Counted from the stretch's first letter, positions 26,644 through 36,054 are shown. The stretch: 64,000 bases of DNA from an uncultured Allobaculum sp. (GCA_910579655.1 CAJTVE010000005.1:1-64000); one strand, 5' to 3'. Numbers and translations are program-made. Notes: generated from the letters alone by a model not told the origin.

Positions 26644-27073
26644 TGGGATCTCCTTTTATTGTTCAGATCACAAATACTCGATCTTTAGAACGCCTTAATC
26701 CTACTCGTATCCAACCGAAATGCAATAAGTATTTTTTAATTTTGCATTTTTGATCGGATTCTGATACTTTATAAAGATTCTCTGGATTCTAAGACTGTTG
26801 CGATCTTCTTTATTTATATTCGGATTGATCCAAAGGTAAAGAGAAAGTTTCACAAGCGTTTTCATTGTTATTTGTTTGATGCATACAAAATGCAATCGAA
26901 CCGGCTCTTTGTATGAAATCGGGCAGTTTATGAATTCAGAAATCGCTGTTGAAAGAGCTTTAGGAAAACAGATTGGAGTCATTTCCAGGAAAATGAGCGA
27001 CTTTTTTCCTTCAAACTGCCTTGAAACAAAAAACGTGCTATATTGATGAAGTTAAAACTTGAAAGGTGAAATT
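26644..27073. other. Gap between divergent spx and yebC
   Basis: About 430 bases. A 93-codon minus-strand frame at 26701-26982 has no ribosome site and no family resemblance. An extended -10 (TGCTATATT, 27036-27044) about 30 bases before yebC is the likely yebC promoter. Otherwise AT-rich and featureless. Confidence 0.4.
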
Positions 27074-27796
27074 ATGGGAAGACATTTTGAGGTGCGTGCA
27101 GCAGCTATGGCCAAAACTGCCGCCGCCAAAGCCAAGGTATATTCCAGATATTCCAAGGAAATTTTAGTGGCCGCAAAAAGTGGCGTTCCAGACCCGGATA
27201 TGAACCAGGCCCTGAAAAAAGCCATTGCCAGAGCAAAAGCCAACTCTGTCCCCAGTGATGTCATCAAACGCGCCATCGATAAGGCAAAATCCTCTGCAGA
27301 CGAAAGCTTCTCCGAAGCCCGCTATGAAGGATTTGGTGCTGGTGCCGGATCAACAATCATCATTGACTGCCTGACTGACAACGCAAACCGTACAATCGCG
27401 AACCTGCGTTCCTGCTTCAATAAATCTCATTCCAAAATGGGAGTCAATGGTTCTGTATCCTTCGGATACGAAGATCTTGGTGTCATTGTTGTACCTTTTA
27501 CTGACGAAGACGCAATGATGGAAGCCATGTTAGAGCATGACATCGACCTGCGCGATACCGAAGTGGAAGATGGCTACATGACCGTAACCGTAGATCCAAC
27601 TCAGCTCGATGAAGCGAAAGAAGCCGTTGACGAACTGATTCCAGACGTAAAATATGAAGTCCTCGAACGTCGTATGGTTCCAAATGAAACCGTAACGCTC
27701 GAAGGTGAAGATCTTGAACTGTTCAAACGTCTGCTTACATTACTGGACGATGTTGACGATGTACAGAACGTTTATCACAACGTAGATAACATCTAA
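27074..27796 (+). CDS. yebC: YebC/PmpR-family protein
   Basis: A 240-residue YebC-family protein. Members are described as transcriptional regulators and, more recently, as ribosome-associated factors that relieve translational stalling. The usual MxGHSKWxNI start is here MGRHFEVRAAAMAKTAAAKAKVYSRYSKEI; then PDMNQALKKAIARAKANSVP, YEGFGAGAG and the acidic C-terminal LLDDVDDVQNVYHN are typical. The N-terminus fits the YeeN-like subgroup. The ATG at 27074 follows GAAAGGTG; the frame is open from 27059. It is monocistronic. Confidence 0.93.
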   Translation: MGRHFEVRAAAMAKTAAAKAKVYSRYSKEILVAAKSGVPDPDMNQALKKAIARAKANSVPSDVIKRAIDKAKSSADESFSEARYEGFGAGAGSTIIIDCLTDNANRTIANLRSCFNKSHSKMGVNGSVSFGYEDLGVIVVPFTDEDAMMEAMLEHDIDLRDTEVEDGYMTVTVDPTQLDEAKEAVDELIPDVKYEVLERRMVPNETVTLEGEDLELFKRLLTLLDDVDDVQNVYHNVDNI

Positions 27797-27852
27797 GACC
27801 GCCAATTCTGACTTGATTGATTTGATCGATTTGATATAACTTCAAAATAGTG

Positions 27853-27891
27853 AGGCTGCCCGCAGAGAAAATCCCGGCAGCCTTTTTTTTG
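27853..27891 (+). terminator. Intrinsic terminator of yebC
   Basis: AGGCTGCC pairs with GGCAGCCT, followed by eight T; it lies 57 bases after the stop. Confidence 0.9.
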
Positions 27892-28068
27892 ATGCTGCAC
27901 AAAAAAACTGAATCCAGAAAAAAGGATTCAGGCTGGAAAAGTTCAGTTTTGGTCTCTATGGCTTGCTTTGGTTTATATGGCTTGTTGTGGATCCTTTATG
28001 GCCTGCTGCAGCTCTTTGTCTTGCAACTGCCTGAAAGATTGCGGCTGTCCACAGCGTAGCAGCTGGTG

Positions 28069-28863
28069 TCAGCAGGACTGCTTTTGGTATTGGTCAGTGT
28101 CGTCGGCACAAGTCTGCCCGGACTCCCTGACTTTTCTGGGATCCCACAAAGCATCGGCTTCCCGGTTGGTCAGGGCTTTCATGAAGTTTTTGTGGGCATC
28201 GGGATATTGGCGGTAGATGCTCTCCAGCATTTCTTTCATGGTCTGTCTTTCGGAGTGGCCATCATTGGGGCAGACGGGTTTCACGCTTGGAATCTGGTTG
28301 ATCCGGCAGACTTCAATGATCTGCTCTTCTGTTAAGTACACAAACGGACGGATCATCGTCATATCCATTCGGGACATGTACTGTTTGGGAGAAAAGGTGG
28401 AAACTCTGGCGCCATGGATCATATTCATCAATAAAGTTTCCATGGCATCATCGCCATGGTGGCCGAAGGCAACTTTATTGCAGCCTAGGTTTTTGGCGGT
28501 TTCCATCAGAACACCCTTTTTCAGGTTGGAGCAAAGGGAACACTGAATGCGCCCGTCTTTCATGTTTTTCTCCATATTGAGAATGTCATAGATTTTTGTC
28601 TTTTCAATGTGCAGATCCAGATGATACTTGTCGGCAAACTCCTGCATGAGCTTATCCTGCTCTGGATGATCAGCAATGGAGACATGAATTCCACAGAGCT
28701 CAAAGTCTTTTCCTTCAAATTTCTGGTACATGGAAAGTGCAAGAAACATCAGCATGGAATCTTTGCCCCCGGAAAGGGCAACTGCTAATTTATCTTTAGG
28801 CTCAATCAGGCTGTAATCCTGATCGGCTTTTCGAATGGCTTTTAAAATGGTCTGTAACTTCAT
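28069..28863 (-). CDS. ttcA: TtcA-like tRNA 2-thiocytidine synthetase (PP-loop ATPase)
   Basis: A 264-residue PP-loop protein of the TtcA/TtuA superfamily, predicted to sulfurate a tRNA base via adenylation. The PP-loop is ALSGGKDS. The CSLCS motif (IQCSLCSNLKKG) would bind an Fe-S cluster together with a third Cys, and GHHGDDAMETLLMN is the family's conserved segment. The ATG at 28863 has AAAGGAGA 7 bases upstream; the frame extends to 28902. True C32 thiolation is inferred from E. coli TtcA; Gram-positive relatives are less studied. It stands alone on the minus strand. Confidence 0.82.
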   Translation of the reverse strand: MKLQTILKAIRKADQDYSLIEPKDKLAVALSGGKDSMLMFLALSMYQKFEGKDFELCGIHVSIADHPEQDKLMQEFADKYHLDLHIEKTKIYDILNMEKNMKDGRIQCSLCSNLKKGVLMETAKNLGCNKVAFGHHGDDAMETLLMNMIHGARVSTFSPKQYMSRMDMTMIRPFVYLTEEQIIEVCRINQIPSVKPVCPNDGHSERQTMKEMLESIYRQYPDAHKNFMKALTNREADALWDPRKVRESGQTCADDTDQYQKQSC

Positions 28864-29242
28864 TGGAAAATCTCCTTTCATCTCCACTTCAGTGCCACTC
28901 AATGTGCAGACGGCACTGGAAACATAAATCCAATAAAAGAGAGCAAGATTGAACGAATTCGCACACGATTGAAGATTCGTTCTCTTTTTCTAAAATAAAC
29001 CTCAGTCCCCCAGTACAATAAATACATCTTTAGCATCTCACCGAATATTCGAAAAGAAGGTGGTTTGCAAAGAGTGAAAGAGCTTTACTGAAGCATGAAA
29101 ATCAACAAAAAATAACGATTGGACCCAACTGGAAAGAAAATTTCTGAATTGTCTGGATCAGCCAAATCTGGATGACTTTTCAGCTTTTTGATTGGGTTGT
29201 TGACATGGTACAGTATAGCAATCAAAAAAGTGAGGGTTTACC
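28864..29242. other. Leader/promoter region of glmS without a visible glmS ribozyme
   Basis: The gap holds the divergent promoters of the ttcA-like gene and glmS. A TTGACA hexamer occurs at 29200-29205, but no well-placed -10 follows it. In many Bacillota this position holds the glmS ribozyme; its conserved core (AGCGCC..., later GACGAGG) was not found by eye. A covariance search would settle this. Confidence 0.45.
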
Positions 29243-31081
29243 ATGTGTGGAATTGTAGGATACGTCGGCAGCCGGCAGGCCGCGCCGATTTTACTGAACG
29301 GATTGCGTCATCTTGAATATCGTGGGTATGATTCAGCGGGCACCGCTGTCTTTGAGCCAAATGGAAAAATCCAGATCGTCAAAGCCAAAGGGCGCCTGAA
29401 AAATCTGGATGAAAAGCTGGACAGCGGCCGGGCGCTGCCGGGTACAACCGGGATTGGCCATACGCGCTGGGCAACGCATGGCGAACCCAGTGAATCGAAT
29501 GCCCATCCTCAGGTCTCGATGAACGGAACGGTCGTTCTTGTCCATAACGGCATTATCGAAAATGCTGAAGAACTCAAGGCCAAACTGGAAAAAAGCGGCT
29601 TTACGTTCACCTCCGAAACGGATACTGAAATTGCGGCCAACCTGATCGAGTACTATCAGAACAAATACCATCTTGGCCCGGTTGACTCCATTGCCAGAGC
29701 CATGCTGCGCATCCGCGGCTCCTATGCATTAGGAATTCTGTTTGCCAATGAACCGGATGTCATTTATGCCGCCCGCAAAGAATCACCGCTGATCATCGGT
29801 CAGAATGAAGGCGAAGCCTTTCTGGCCAGCGATGTTCCGGCGATTCTCGACCAGACGACGCATGTCTACTATCTGGACAATATGGAGATTGCCCGGATCA
29901 CCAGCGAGAATGTTGAGTTCTTTAATATTGAACGGGAACCAATCGAAAAAGAACGGGTCACGGTTGACTGGGATCCAGAATCGGCTGGTAAAGATGGCTA
30001 TGAGCATTACATGATGAAAGAAATTCATGAACAGCCCAAAGCTGCAGCAACCTGCCTGAACCACTACATCAAAGAGGGGATTGTTGAATTCGAAGAAGAT
30101 GTCCTGGCTCTGCTTGATCCAGACAAGATTCATTCGATTGTTATTACTGCCTGCGGTTCGGCTTATCATGCAGGTCTGGCTGCCCAGTATGTGATTGAAT
30201 CCCTGGCCAGAATTCCGGTTCGTGTCGAGCTGGCCAGTGAATTCCGTTACCGCAATCCTATGGTGGATGAACATACGCTGGTCATTGTTCTTTCTCAGTC
30301 TGGAGAAACCGCCGATACGTTAGCTGCCTTACGCCTGGCCCAACAAAAAGGGGCTTCGGTTCTGGCGGTTGTCAATGTCCTTGGAAGTTCGATTGCCCGC
30401 GAAGCCAATGCGGTGATCTATACGCTGGCGGGTCCGGAAATTGCGGTCGCTACAACGAAAGCCTACTCCAACCAGCTGCTGGTGATGGATCTGGTGGGTC
30501 TGGTTCTGGCCTGGAAAAAGAACCTGATTGATCTTGATACCTATAACCGGATGGTGGCCAGTCTGCTTCGTCTGCCGGATCAGATGCAGTCCGTGCTCGA
30601 TGACAAGGAACGTCTGCAGTGGTTTGCGGCCAAGTATTCCCGAGCCAAAGATGTCTTCTTTATCGGTCGGGGGATTGACTATGCGGCCGTGATGGAAGGT
30701 TCTTTGAAAATGAAGGAAATCTCTTATGTTCACTCCGAAGCCTATGCGGCAGGAGAACTGAAGCATGGCACAATTTCTCTTGTCGAAAAAGGAATTCTGG
30801 TCATTTGTACCCTGACCCAGCCGGCTTTATACGAAAAAATGATTTCCAATATGCGCGAAGTCAAAACCCGCGGCGGCTACTTATTCGGCCTGACCCGGCG
30901 CGGAAACTATAACATTGAAGATACCGCTGATTTCAGTGTGTACCTGCCCGTCAACGAAGATCTTTTCATGCCAAGTCTGGCGATTCTGCCTTTACAGTTG
31001 CTTGGTTACTATATTTCTGTTGCGAAAGGTCTGGATGTCGATAAGCCAAGAAACCTGGCAAAATCCGTTACCGTTGAGTAA
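29243..31081 (+). CDS. glmS: Glutamine-fructose-6-phosphate aminotransferase
   Basis: A 612-residue enzyme that makes glucosamine 6-phosphate from fructose 6-phosphate and glutamine, the first step to UDP-GlcNAc and peptidoglycan. Residue Cys2 (MCGIVGYVG) is the glutaminase nucleophile; GHTRWATHGEPSESNAHP and HNGIIEN follow. Two SIS domains hold the isomerase site (ACGSAYHAG, SQSGETADTLAAL), and the C-terminus ends in DKPRNLAKSVTVE with the conserved Lys. Length is normal. It is monocistronic, with a weak GAGGG ribosome site. Confidence 0.97.
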   Translation: MCGIVGYVGSRQAAPILLNGLRHLEYRGYDSAGTAVFEPNGKIQIVKAKGRLKNLDEKLDSGRALPGTTGIGHTRWATHGEPSESNAHPQVSMNGTVVLVHNGIIENAEELKAKLEKSGFTFTSETDTEIAANLIEYYQNKYHLGPVDSIARAMLRIRGSYALGILFANEPDVIYAARKESPLIIGQNEGEAFLASDVPAILDQTTHVYYLDNMEIARITSENVEFFNIEREPIEKERVTVDWDPESAGKDGYEHYMMKEIHEQPKAAATCLNHYIKEGIVEFEEDVLALLDPDKIHSIVITACGSAYHAGLAAQYVIESLARIPVRVELASEFRYRNPMVDEHTLVIVLSQSGETADTLAALRLAQQKGASVLAVVNVLGSSIAREANAVIYTLAGPEIAVATTKAYSNQLLVMDLVGLVLAWKKNLIDLDTYNRMVASLLRLPDQMQSVLDDKERLQWFAAKYSRAKDVFFIGRGIDYAAVMEGSLKMKEISYVHSEAYAAGELKHGTISLVEKGILVICTLTQPALYEKMISNMREVKTRGGYLFGLTRRGNYNIEDTADFSVYLPVNEDLFMPSLAILPLQLLGYYISVAKGLDVDKPRNLAKSVTVE

Positions 31082-31197
31082 GAAAATCTGGATGGTTTGA
31101 TCTGTCTGGCTTCATCCCTCTTTGCTTTTTCTTCTTTTCTGGCCGTTATCTGCCAGAAGCCTGGTTTTCAAAATAAAAAAACCAAAACGCTTTCAGC

Positions 31198-31227
31198 TGC
31201 CATGGAGTCGATCTATGGCATTTTTTT
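31198..31227 (+). terminator. Intrinsic terminator after glmS
   Basis: TGCCAT pairs with ATGGCA, followed by TTTTTTT; it lies 117 bases after the stop. Confidence 0.75.
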
Positions 31228-31304
31228 GATGCCCTGAAAAAATGTTGGCCGCCAAAGAAGCCTTCAGGCTTTATCCATTGTTTGAAAACCCATAAAATAA
31301 AGGC

Positions 31305-32129
31305 ATGAATGGAATTTTAGTCTTGAATAAGCCAGCGGGCATGACAAGCTTTGATGTGATTGCCAAGCTGCGCAAAAAATATAAACAGAAAAAATTTGGT
31401 CATGCCGGAACACTGGATCCGATGGCCAGTGGCGTTCTGGTGGTTCTGGCAGGATCGGCAACCAAAGTCCTGCCCTTTTTAACGGACACGGATAAGGAAT
31501 ACCAGGCAAGTATCGCTCTTGGTGCGAAATATGATACCGATGACGTATTCGGAACAGTGGAGCAAACCCGAGAAATCAATCCGGACTTTGACTTTGAAGC
31601 GACTTTGAAAAGCTTTGTTGGCAAGCAGCATCAGAAAGTACCCAAAGCAAGTGCCAAGAAAATCAATGGTAAAAAGATGTACGACTATCTGCGCTCCGGA
31701 CAGGAAGTGCCGGAGGTTTATACGGATATTGAAATCTATGACATCAAGCCGATCGACGAAAACGAGCTGTCCTTTGATGTGAGTTGTTCTTCAGGAACCT
31801 ATGTGCGCTCAATCTGCCGGGACTTTGGCGAGAAAACAGGCAATCTGGCCGCCATGAAAAGCCTGATCCGCAAGAAAGCCAACGGCTTTACCCTGGATGA
31901 GGCCCAGGAGATTGATGCACCCGAACATACTTTTTATCCAGTACAGCGGGTGCTCAATCTGCCAGAAGTTCAGGCGGAAAATCCGGCCGATATCCGCAAT
32001 GGCAAAACGATTGTCCTGGAAAATAAAAATGACCGGGTGCTGATGATGGACGGCGATCAGGTTCTGGCCATTTACGAGCGGAAAATGCCAGGAAGCAAAG
32101 TGTTTCGAAGTGCAAGGGGGCTGTGGTGA
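31305..32129 (+). CDS. truB: tRNA pseudouridine-55 synthase
   Basis: A 274-residue enzyme that forms pseudouridine at position 55 in the T-loop of tRNAs. The typical NKPAGMTSFDVI start is followed by GHAGTLDPMASG, in which Asp38 is the catalytic nucleophile, and the C-terminal SSGTYVRSICRDFG. The ATG at 31305 is preceded by AAAGG at short spacing. The stop overlaps the ribF start region, so truB-ribF form a coupled pair, an arrangement common in Bacillota. Confidence 0.95.
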   Translation: MNGILVLNKPAGMTSFDVIAKLRKKYKQKKFGHAGTLDPMASGVLVVLAGSATKVLPFLTDTDKEYQASIALGAKYDTDDVFGTVEQTREINPDFDFEATLKSFVGKQHQKVPKASAKKINGKKMYDYLRSGQEVPEVYTDIEIYDIKPIDENELSFDVSCSSGTYVRSICRDFGEKTGNLAAMKSLIRKKANGFTLDEAQEIDAPEHTFYPVQRVLNLPEVQAENPADIRNGKTIVLENKNDRVLMMDGDQVLAIYERKMPGSKVFRSARGLW

Positions 32130-32131
32130 AG

Positions 32132-33112
32132 ATGAAAACAATCCGCATTGATTTTAAAAAGATCCCGTCTTTACCGGCCTCTGTCTGTGCCCTGGGCTAT
32201 TTTGATGGTCTGCATACCGGTCATCAGGAACTGATCAGCACGGCCATTGCCCAGGCCAGAAGGTATGGTCTGGAAAGTGCGGCCCTGACGTTTGATCCCG
32301 ATCCCTGGAAAGTGCTTCGTCCCAATGCCAATCTGGACCATCTTTGCGATCTTGATGACAAAATCCGGCTGATGGAGGCTTCTGGTCTGGATCTGTTCTA
32401 TATTGTTGAATTTACGCATGAATTTGCAAATCTGTCGATCGATCAGTTCCATGACTTTTTAAAGTCGCTTCATATCAAGGAGATCGTCTGCGGGTTTGAC
32501 TATACCTATGGCAAGATGGGCAAGGGAGATGTAGCCAGCCTGGAATCCTGTCCGTATTTTACGGTGGACGTCATTGATCAGATCAGTGATCATGATGAAA
32601 AGATTTCCTCAAGCCGTATTGAAAAACTGATCCAGCAGGGCAATGTGCTGGAAGCTGGCAAACTGCTTGGGTATATTTACTCCATCAAAGGAAGAGTTGT
32701 TCATGGCTATGAGCGCGGCCGGATTCTTGGTTTTCCAACCGCAAACCTCGAGCAGGTGCCTGGAAGCATTGTGCCTGGCGGCGGTGTGTATGCCGGGTAT
32801 GTCCAGGTGGAGGACCGGATGATTCCGGCCATGATCAACGTGGGCACCAATCCAACATTTAATAACAAAGGCGTTACAATTGAAGCTAACCTTCTGGACT
32901 TTCAGGGGGATCTGTACGGGAAAACGGCACGGTTTTTCTTTGCAAACTTACTTCGAGGGGAGCAGAAATTCGCAAGTGTGGATGATTTGATTGCTCAATT
33001 AACAAAAGATCAGAGAAACACGCCTCAAGCACTGATTTCCTCCCATAATCTTCTCGGGCGTACAGCCAAAATATGGTCATTAAAACCCGGCGATGATATA
33101 ATCGAAAAGTAA
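32132..33112 (+). CDS. ribF: Riboflavin kinase / FAD synthetase
   Basis: A ~326-residue bifunctional enzyme making FMN and then FAD from riboflavin. The N-terminal FAD synthetase domain shows ALGYFDGLHTGHQELI and the SSSRIEKLI motif. The C-terminal kinase domain shows GRILGFPTANL and PGGGVYAGYV. The frame begins with two GTG codons (32123, 32126) overlapping the truB stop, then ATG at 32132; AAGGGGG at 32114-32120 could serve either GTG 32126 or the ATG, so the start is uncertain by 2-3 codons. A ~25-residue C-terminal extension follows the kinase domain. Confidence 0.92.
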   Translation: MKTIRIDFKKIPSLPASVCALGYFDGLHTGHQELISTAIAQARRYGLESAALTFDPDPWKVLRPNANLDHLCDLDDKIRLMEASGLDLFYIVEFTHEFANLSIDQFHDFLKSLHIKEIVCGFDYTYGKMGKGDVASLESCPYFTVDVIDQISDHDEKISSSRIEKLIQQGNVLEAGKLLGYIYSIKGRVVHGYERGRILGFPTANLEQVPGSIVPGGGVYAGYVQVEDRMIPAMINVGTNPTFNNKGVTIEANLLDFQGDLYGKTARFFFANLLRGEQKFASVDDLIAQLTKDQRNTPQALISSHNLLGRTAKIWSLKPGDDIIEK

Positions 33113-33126
33113 AGTCAGGTGAAACT

Positions 33127-33456
33127 ATGTCAAATGAAACAAACGAAATGAAAGTTGTTGACCAGTACGGCTCAATCGTCTACAACCGTTCAGTTTTCTC
33201 GGCGATTGCCAGAAATGTGATCGATGAAAGCAAAAATGCCAAAGTGGCCGAAACTTCAAAGCTTTACCGCTTTGACAGGCTGTCCTGGATTGAGGACGGA
33301 AAACTCTATGTGTCGATTCCGGTCCGTGTGAACTGCAACGCCAACGTAAGTGACGTCTGTGCTTCCTTACAGAATAAAATTTACGAAAGTATCGAATACA
33401 TGACCGACTATAAGCCTGAATCTATTGAGATTAAGGTAGTTGGATTTATCTTCTAA
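33127..33456 (+). CDS. Asp23/Gls24 family protein
   Basis: A 109-residue Asp23-family protein (YqhY-like), a cytoplasmic envelope-stress or fatty-acid-related factor in Bacillota. The domain runs through DQYGSIVYNRSVFSAIARNV and ends VSDVCASLQNKIYESIEYMTDYKPESIEIKVVGF. In many Bacillota this gene lies just before nusB, as here. It starts 15 bases after ribF with AGGTG upstream, so it may be co-transcribed with truB-ribF. Confidence 0.85.
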   Translation: MSNETNEMKVVDQYGSIVYNRSVFSAIARNVIDESKNAKVAETSKLYRFDRLSWIEDGKLYVSIPVRVNCNANVSDVCASLQNKIYESIEYMTDYKPESIEIKVVGFIF

Positions 33457-33485
33457 GGGAAATCCTGCCGGATTTCCCTTTTTTT
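33455..33485 (+). terminator. Terminator/attenuator between asp23 gene and nusB
   Basis: AAGGGAAATCC-TGCC-GGATTTCCCTT followed by TTTTT. The stem begins in the stop codon and ends 14 bases before the nusB ATG, so it may attenuate rather than fully separate the two genes. Confidence 0.85.
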
Positions 33486-33498
33486 GGAAAGGATCGCT

Positions 33499-34092
33499 AT
33501 GAAAGAAAAGAAAACGCTGGCCGATGTCAGACCGATGAGTGAGGCGGAACTGAAAAAAGGAATCGAAAATCTGTCTCCGTTTATTTACGATGCCATTAAA
33601 GACCGTCTCGATGAAATTCCTGTCAATATTCAGGAAGCGCTGGTTCAGAAAATCCAGCTGCCAAGACGCGCCATGCTGGATTACAAAATTCCATTTAACC
33701 GTCATCAGATGCGCGAACTCGCTATTGAAGCTATCTATCAGAACTTATTGCTTGGCAAGGACATCAAAAAAGCTCTGTACGACGTTCTGTTAGGCAGCAA
33801 CGAAGTTAATGGCTATCTGTACTCGCTGACAGTTGGAACCATTGAAAACAAGGATCGTTATATCGATCTGCTGTCGAAAAAACTGCGTTCTGACTGGAGC
33901 TGGGAGAGACTTTCTTTGCTTGAGCAGGCGATTTTACTGATGAGCTGCCAGGAAATCCTTGAAAATGGAACACCAAAATCGGTGGCCATCAACGAAGCTG
34001 TCACACTCGCAAAAGAATATTGTGACGAACCGGCCAGAAAGCTGGTCAATGGTATCCTCGATACGCTGGATACCAACGATGCAGACGATTAG
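33499..34092 (+). CDS. nusB: Transcription antitermination factor NusB with N-terminal extension
   Basis: A 197-residue protein. The NusB domain begins only near residue 67 (FNRHQMRELAIEAIYQNLL) and continues with SWERLSLLEQAILLMSCQEI and SVAINEAVTLAKEYCDEPARKLVNGILD, the usual signature. NusB with S10 (NusE) binds boxA RNA to support rRNA transcription. Typical NusB has ~130-150 residues, so about 65 extra N-terminal residues of unknown role are present. The ATG at 33499 has AAAGGA 6 bases upstream. It overlaps xseA by 14 bases. Confidence 0.9.
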   Translation: MKEKKTLADVRPMSEAELKKGIENLSPFIYDAIKDRLDEIPVNIQEALVQKIQLPRRAMLDYKIPFNRHQMRELAIEAIYQNLLLGKDIKKALYDVLLGSNEVNGYLYSLTVGTIENKDRYIDLLSKKLRSDWSWERLSLLEQAILLMSCQEILENGTPKSVAINEAVTLAKEYCDEPARKLVNGILDTLDTNDADD

Positions 34093-35494
34093 TGTCGGCG
34101 AGCTGACCAGAAAAATCAATGCGTTTATCACACGCGGAGTCAATTTATCCAGTGCGATGATCAGTGGCGAGATCAGTAATTTTCGAAGATCTCCAAGCGG
34201 CCACTGTTATTTCAATCTCAAAGATGACAAAGGACAGCTGTCCTGTACTCTGTGGAAAACCCAGGCTGATAGAACTGGATTTGACCTTGGGGATGGGATG
34301 GCTGTCCTTGTTCATGGTGAGCTGACTTTTTTTGAAAAAAGAGGAACCCTCCAGATCAATGTCGATCATGTCGAGCCTGCCGGACTGGGCACGCTTTATC
34401 TTGAGCTGGAAAAACGCAAGAAACTTCTGGAAGCCCAGGGCTGCTTTGCGCAAGAGCGAAAAAAGCCCAAACCTGCCGAAATCAATTCCATAGCGATCGT
34501 CACGGGCGAAACGACCGCTGCTCTTCAGGATGCTTTAAAGACCATCCGGCTGCGCTGGCCGATGTTAAAAGTGAAATTATTCAAAACCCCGGTGCAGGGC
34601 GAAGAAGCACCGCCCAAAATTGTCAGGGCTCTTCAGGCTGCCGACCAGAGCGGGGCCGATGCCGTTTTGCTCATTCGCGGCGGCGGAAGCTTTGAAGACC
34701 TGTTCTGCTTCAATGATCCAAGAATTGTCTATGCCCTCAACCAGATGAAGACCTATACCGTGACCGGCATCGGCCATGAAATCGATACCTCCCTGGCTGA
34801 TCTTGCTGCTGACCATATGGCACTGACGCCAACCGCTGCCGCCCAATGGGTCACCCCGGATCAGCATGAAGTGAAAGCCCGTCTGGATTCCTTGCAAAAG
34901 CAGCTGATTCAATCGGCCAGAGCGATCTTTAATCACAATGCGCAAAAGCTGATGTATTTACAAAGCGCCTCAGCCCTGGCGAATCCGCAGGCCTGGATTG
35001 ATCAGCGTAAAAATTACCAGCAGCTTCTCTTACAGCGTCTGATCCAGCTTTCGACAAGCCGGATGCATCTGGTTGAAAACCAGCTGAGCGCTTTAAGCAA
35101 TGCCCTGGTGCAGTCCATGAATGATGATCTTTCCAAAGCTGACCGCAGACTTCAGTCCCATACAGGCCAGCTGCTGCTTCACTCACCTATGGGCCAGCTG
35201 CGCCTTTCCAAAATGGAACTGGAAAGAAATATCCAGAGTCTGCAGACTGCTTTTGGCTACCAGCTTGATGGTGCAAAAAACCAGCTCGATAAACTGGAGG
35301 GCATGCTTAAGGCCCTCTCCGTGCAGGGGGTTTTAGAGCGTGGATTTGCGATTGCCTATCTGGAGGGAAAGCCGGTTCGTTCGGTGGATGAACTGAAGAA
35401 AGCGGATCTGGTTTCTCTCCAGTTTGCGACTGGAATGGCAAAAGCTGAAATTATGGAAACAGACCTCGCAAAGACGGATGAGCAGGCGGGATAG
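34079..35494 (+). CDS. xseA: Exodeoxyribonuclease VII large subunit
   Basis: A 471-residue large subunit of ExoVII, which degrades single-stranded DNA. An N-terminal OB fold (SVGELTRKINAFIT..SGEISNFRRSPSGHCYFNLKD) precedes the catalytic region with GGGSFEDLFCFND and TGIGHEIDTSLADLAADHMALTPTAAA. A long coiled-coil helix follows, then the terminal barrel part. The frame is open from 33959, but the start at 34079 (MQTISVGEL) gives the family's usual N-terminus and lies inside nusB. xseB follows after a terminator-like hairpin, not directly. Confidence 0.94.
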   Translation: MQTISVGELTRKINAFITRGVNLSSAMISGEISNFRRSPSGHCYFNLKDDKGQLSCTLWKTQADRTGFDLGDGMAVLVHGELTFFEKRGTLQINVDHVEPAGLGTLYLELEKRKKLLEAQGCFAQERKKPKPAEINSIAIVTGETTAALQDALKTIRLRWPMLKVKLFKTPVQGEEAPPKIVRALQAADQSGADAVLLIRGGGSFEDLFCFNDPRIVYALNQMKTYTVTGIGHEIDTSLADLAADHMALTPTAAAQWVTPDQHEVKARLDSLQKQLIQSARAIFNHNAQKLMYLQSASALANPQAWIDQRKNYQQLLLQRLIQLSTSRMHLVENQLSALSNALVQSMNDDLSKADRRLQSHTGQLLLHSPMGQLRLSKMELERNIQSLQTAFGYQLDGAKNQLDKLEGMLKALSVQGVLERGFAIAYLEGKPVRSVDELKKADLVSLQFATGMAKAEIMETDLAKTDEQAG

Positions 35495-35613
35495 ATTCTG
35501 ATTTTGATCGGCTTGTTTCCAGATTCAGACTGAATGTTAATCTGCTTGATCCGTTCTGTCCGTTTCTGTTCACCCTGGTTTTATCCGTTGCTTTAAACAG
35601 CGACAATCCGCCT

Positions 35614-35665
35614 AAAAGAGCAGGAGACCGATTCAACCTTATGGAATCTGCTCACTGCTCTTTTT
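35614..35665 (+). terminator. Intrinsic terminator after xseA
   Basis: AAAGAGCAG pairs with CTGCTCTTT across a long loop, followed by TTCTCTTT; it lies about 120 bases after xseA and before xseB. Confidence 0.6.
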
Positions 35666-35841
35666 CTCTTTATTTTTCACTTGAAGCCATTTTTGATCAA
35701 TGAAAGACCAGAACAGGAATCCCCTCGAACCGCCCGTCCTAATGAAATCATAAAAATACAGCCTAAATGCAGCTGAACACTAGAGCAGCTGAACACCAGA
35801 ATGGCCTGAATCTGGCCATCGTTATCTACAGGAGACCAATT

Positions 35842-36054
35842 ATGCCCACTCAAAACCTTACGTTCCAGCAGTCGATGAACCGCCTGGAACAGATTGTCAA
35901 TGAACTGAACAACCCTCATGTTGAACTGGAACATGCCATGTCCTTGTTTAAAGAAGGACTTGAGCTGTCCAAAAGCTGCCAGAGTCAGCTGGAAAGCTTT
36001 GAAACGCAGATGAATGAACTGATCGCAAAGGATGTGAAGCCAGCTCATGAGTAA
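35842..36054 (+). CDS. xseB: Exodeoxyribonuclease VII small subunit
   Basis: A 70-residue helical-hairpin protein that binds the XseA coiled coil in multiple copies. The sequence LTFQQSMNRLEQIVNELNNPHVELEHAMSLFKEGLEL matches the family. The ATG at 35842 has GGAG 7 bases upstream; the frame extends to 35767 without a signal. Separation from xseA by ~350 bases and a hairpin is less usual than direct overlap. It overlaps ispA by 8 bases. Confidence 0.93.
   Translation: MPTQNLTFQQSMNRLEQIVNELNNPHVELEHAMSLFKEGLELSKSCQSQLESFETQMNELIAKDVKPAHE

Noticed and set aside
26701..26982. 93-codon minus-strand ORF between spx and yebC
   Set aside because: No ribosome site or recognisable family; AT-rich intergenic DNA.
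27958..28059. Small hydrophobic ORF (repeat LYGLL) after yebC
   Set aside because: No ribosome site and it lies behind the yebC terminator; probably chance.
29200..29220. TTGACA with a nearby TATAGC as glmS promoter
   Set aside because: The spacing is about 8 bases, too short for a sigma-A promoter; only the hexamer is noted.
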